In this document: one piece after another, positions 4,988-6,058 of the stretch
Numbering within the stretch: the stretch's first letter is position 1
Layout: each line of letters begins with the position of its first letter
From: Gammaproteobacteria bacterium
GTDB taxonomy: Bacteria; Pseudomonadota; Gammaproteobacteria; SZUA-229
DNA: 6,058 nucleotides
Reading direction: 5' to 3'
NCBI GenBank assembly: GCA_030641945.1
Contig: DAOWLL010000120.1
Location: forward strand, 1 to 6,058
Position numbers and translations under genes: made by a program
The notes under the pieces: model-generated
The model's input: the letters and a program-made list of their open reading frames with translations, nothing else
Told to the model about the DNA's origin: nothing
Database searches by the model: none

Positions 4988-6058
4988 CAAGTACAAGACA
5001 GCCAGTAGTACTGTAAGTCACTGGCTGTTATATCAGGATTATGAGCTGGTTTCGGCATTATTTATCCGCTTGCTGGGTATTGTCTACCTGATAGCATTTG
5101 CTTCGCTCTGGGTGCAAATCGAAGGACTGGCAGGCAGTAATGGCATCCTGCCGTTGAGTGATTTGCTGGCGCAGGTGATCACCGAGGCGGGTAGTGAACG
5201 TTATCTCAGGTTGCCAACTGTGTTCTGGATCAATGACAGTAATATGGCGCTTGTGGGTGCGACTATATACGGATGTATCGTCTCATTGCAGATTGTTTTC
5301 AACTGGTGGCAACGCTCAGCCCTGGTTATAGCTTTTATTCTTTATTTATCGCTATTTAACGTCTGCCAGCCTTTTCTGCATTTCCAGTGGGACGGTTTAT
5401 TGCTGGAGACCGGTTTCCTGGCGATTTTTCTCGGCACACGCTCAAGTATTATCATATGGCTGTTCCGCTGGCTGCTTTTCAAACTGCGCTTCATGTCAGG
5501 AATATCAAAGTTGATTAGCGGCGATCCCGCATGGTCTGGACTAACTGCATTAAACACCTATTTCGAAGTTCAACCATTAGCCAATCCATTGGCATGGTAC
5601 GCGCATCAATTGCCCGAATTCGTGCTGCGTTCAGCGACAGCAGCAACGCTTGTTATCGAAATTCTGGTGCCGTTTATGATGTTCATGCCCAGACGATGGC
5701 GCTTTGCTGCAGCATGGATCACGATTTTCTGGCAGCTGCTGATTATTCTTACCAGTAATCATAACTGGATAAACTTGCTGACAATCGCTCTTTGCCTGTT
5801 TTTATTCGATGACAGGGCGTTGCGGCGTGTTCTACCAACAAAACTGGAGCCTTCATATCTTGCAGTACTGGCACAGGATAAGTTCGTAACCAGATTTCGC
5901 ACAGCAGTCATTTCTGCGATGGCGGGGCTTATACTTGTTGTCAGTTTTACGCAGCTGTGGATGCTGTCGACAGGGCAAACTGTTGGCGGCAGATTGGGTA
6001 AGATGCTTGAATATATGGACGCGTATCGGGTGGTGAACATGTATCATGTGTTCCCGAC
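4965..6058 (+). CDS. Lipase maturation factor family membrane protein (3' end outside window)
   Basis: An open frame of 364 complete codons running off the right edge. The protein matches the lipase maturation factor family (LMF1-type). Near the N-terminus is F-I-R-L-L-G-I-V-Y-L-I-A-F (33-45), followed by G-S-N-G-I-L-P (57-63). Family blocks include F-Q-W-D-G-L-L-L-E-T-G-F-L-A (140-153), K-L-R-F-M-S-G-I-S-K-L-I-S-G-D-P-A-W (173-190), L-A-N-P-L-A-W-Y-A-H-Q-L-P (205-217) and N-H-N-W-I-N-L-L-T-I-A-L (265-276). Several hydrophobic stretches predict a multi-pass inner-membrane protein. Animal LMF1 acts in the endoplasmic reticulum on lipases; the bacterial role is unknown. The animal protein is about 567 residues, so roughly 200 residues are probably missing here. 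ATG 4965 is the first start after an in-frame stop at 4938-4940, with a weak GGAAG site at 4948-4952. Confidence 0.88.
   Translation, partial: MYQLNLHNKYKTASSTVSHWLLYQDYELVSALFIRLLGIVYLIAFASLWVQIEGLAGSNGILPLSDLLAQVITEAGSERYLRLPTVFWINDSNMALVGATIYGCIVSLQIVFNWWQRSALVIAFILYLSLFNVCQPFLHFQWDGLLLETGFLAIFLGTRSSIIIWLFRWLLFKLRFMSGISKLISGDPAWSGLTALNTYFEVQPLANPLAWYAHQLPEFVLRSATAATLVIEILVPFMMFMPRRWRFAAAWITIFWQLLIILTSNHNWINLLTIALCLFLFDDRALRRVLPTKLEPSYLAVLAQDKFVTRFRTAVISAMAGLILVVSFTQLWMLSTGQTVGGRLGKMLEYMDAYRVVNMYHVFP
4998..5028 (+). terminator. Terminator-shaped hairpin inside the start of the membrane-protein gene
   Basis: ACAGCCAGT (4998-5006) and ACTGGCTGT (5020-5028) are perfect 9-base inverted copies with a 13-base loop, followed by TATAT rather than a proper T-run. 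It begins 11 bases after the stop of the Cys-motif gene but lies in codons 12-22 of the lipase maturation factor-like gene. It could be a weak terminator or attenuator between the two genes, an RNA structure affecting translation, or chance. The poor T-tract argues against efficient termination. Confidence 0.4.

Noticed and set aside
5342..6047. Minus- and plus-strand open frames across the right end (5342-5557, 5531-5758, 5759-6040, 5853-6047)
   Set aside because: All overlap the long plus-strand frame from 4965, which carries clear lipase maturation factor family motifs throughout.

Overview
The window looks like chromosomal DNA from a Gammaproteobacterium, probably an uncultured or little-studied lineage. 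That is an inference from gene families and from the intergenic repeats: a GTAG-led REP palindrome and a GCAGAGGC-rich outer inverted repeat. No rRNA, tRNA, CRISPR array or insertion-sequence transposase is visible. GC content looks moderate throughout, and no gene stands out in composition.

Layout, left to right. (1) A short degenerate heptamer array (7-34) sits at the left edge. (2) A minus-strand gene (47-778) encodes a cytidylate-kinase-like P-loop protein with a good Shine-Dalgarno site. (3) A 475-base gap between divergent genes (779-1253) holds two small perfect palindromes and one weak candidate small ORF (929-1108), and little else. (4) A plant-type isoaspartyl peptidase/L-asparaginase follows (1254-2195, plus strand). 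(5) Next is a large fused protein (2255-3838) with an aminoglycoside-phosphotransferase-like domain and a C-terminal P-loop kinase domain. It has a consensus -10 box upstream and a perfect inverted repeat that buries its start codon. (6) An intergenic stretch (3839-4173) carries a nested palindromic repeat element (3898-4039). Directly after it is a short coding remnant (4043-4156) whose peptide resembles the conserved C-terminal motif of DUF1614 membrane proteins. (7) A tight three-gene run closes the window: a YjbQ/UPF0047 family protein (4174-4581), a small uncharacterised protein with a Gly-Cys-Ala-Cys-Pro motif (4574-4987), and a multi-pass membrane protein of the lipase maturation factor family (4965-6058, cut by the window edge). 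Each gene in this run overlaps the next, by 8 and 23 bases.

How they work together: most genes look like separate housekeeping or accessory functions. Only the last three are arranged as an operon with likely translational coupling. A terminator-shaped hairpin (4998-5028) lies inside the first codons of the membrane-protein gene, so it could tune how much of that gene is expressed. I see no clear new defence or mobile system. The best candidates for something undescribed are the YjbQ/CxCP/LMF gene run, the start-codon hairpin of the fused kinase gene, and the nested repeat next to a gene remnant.
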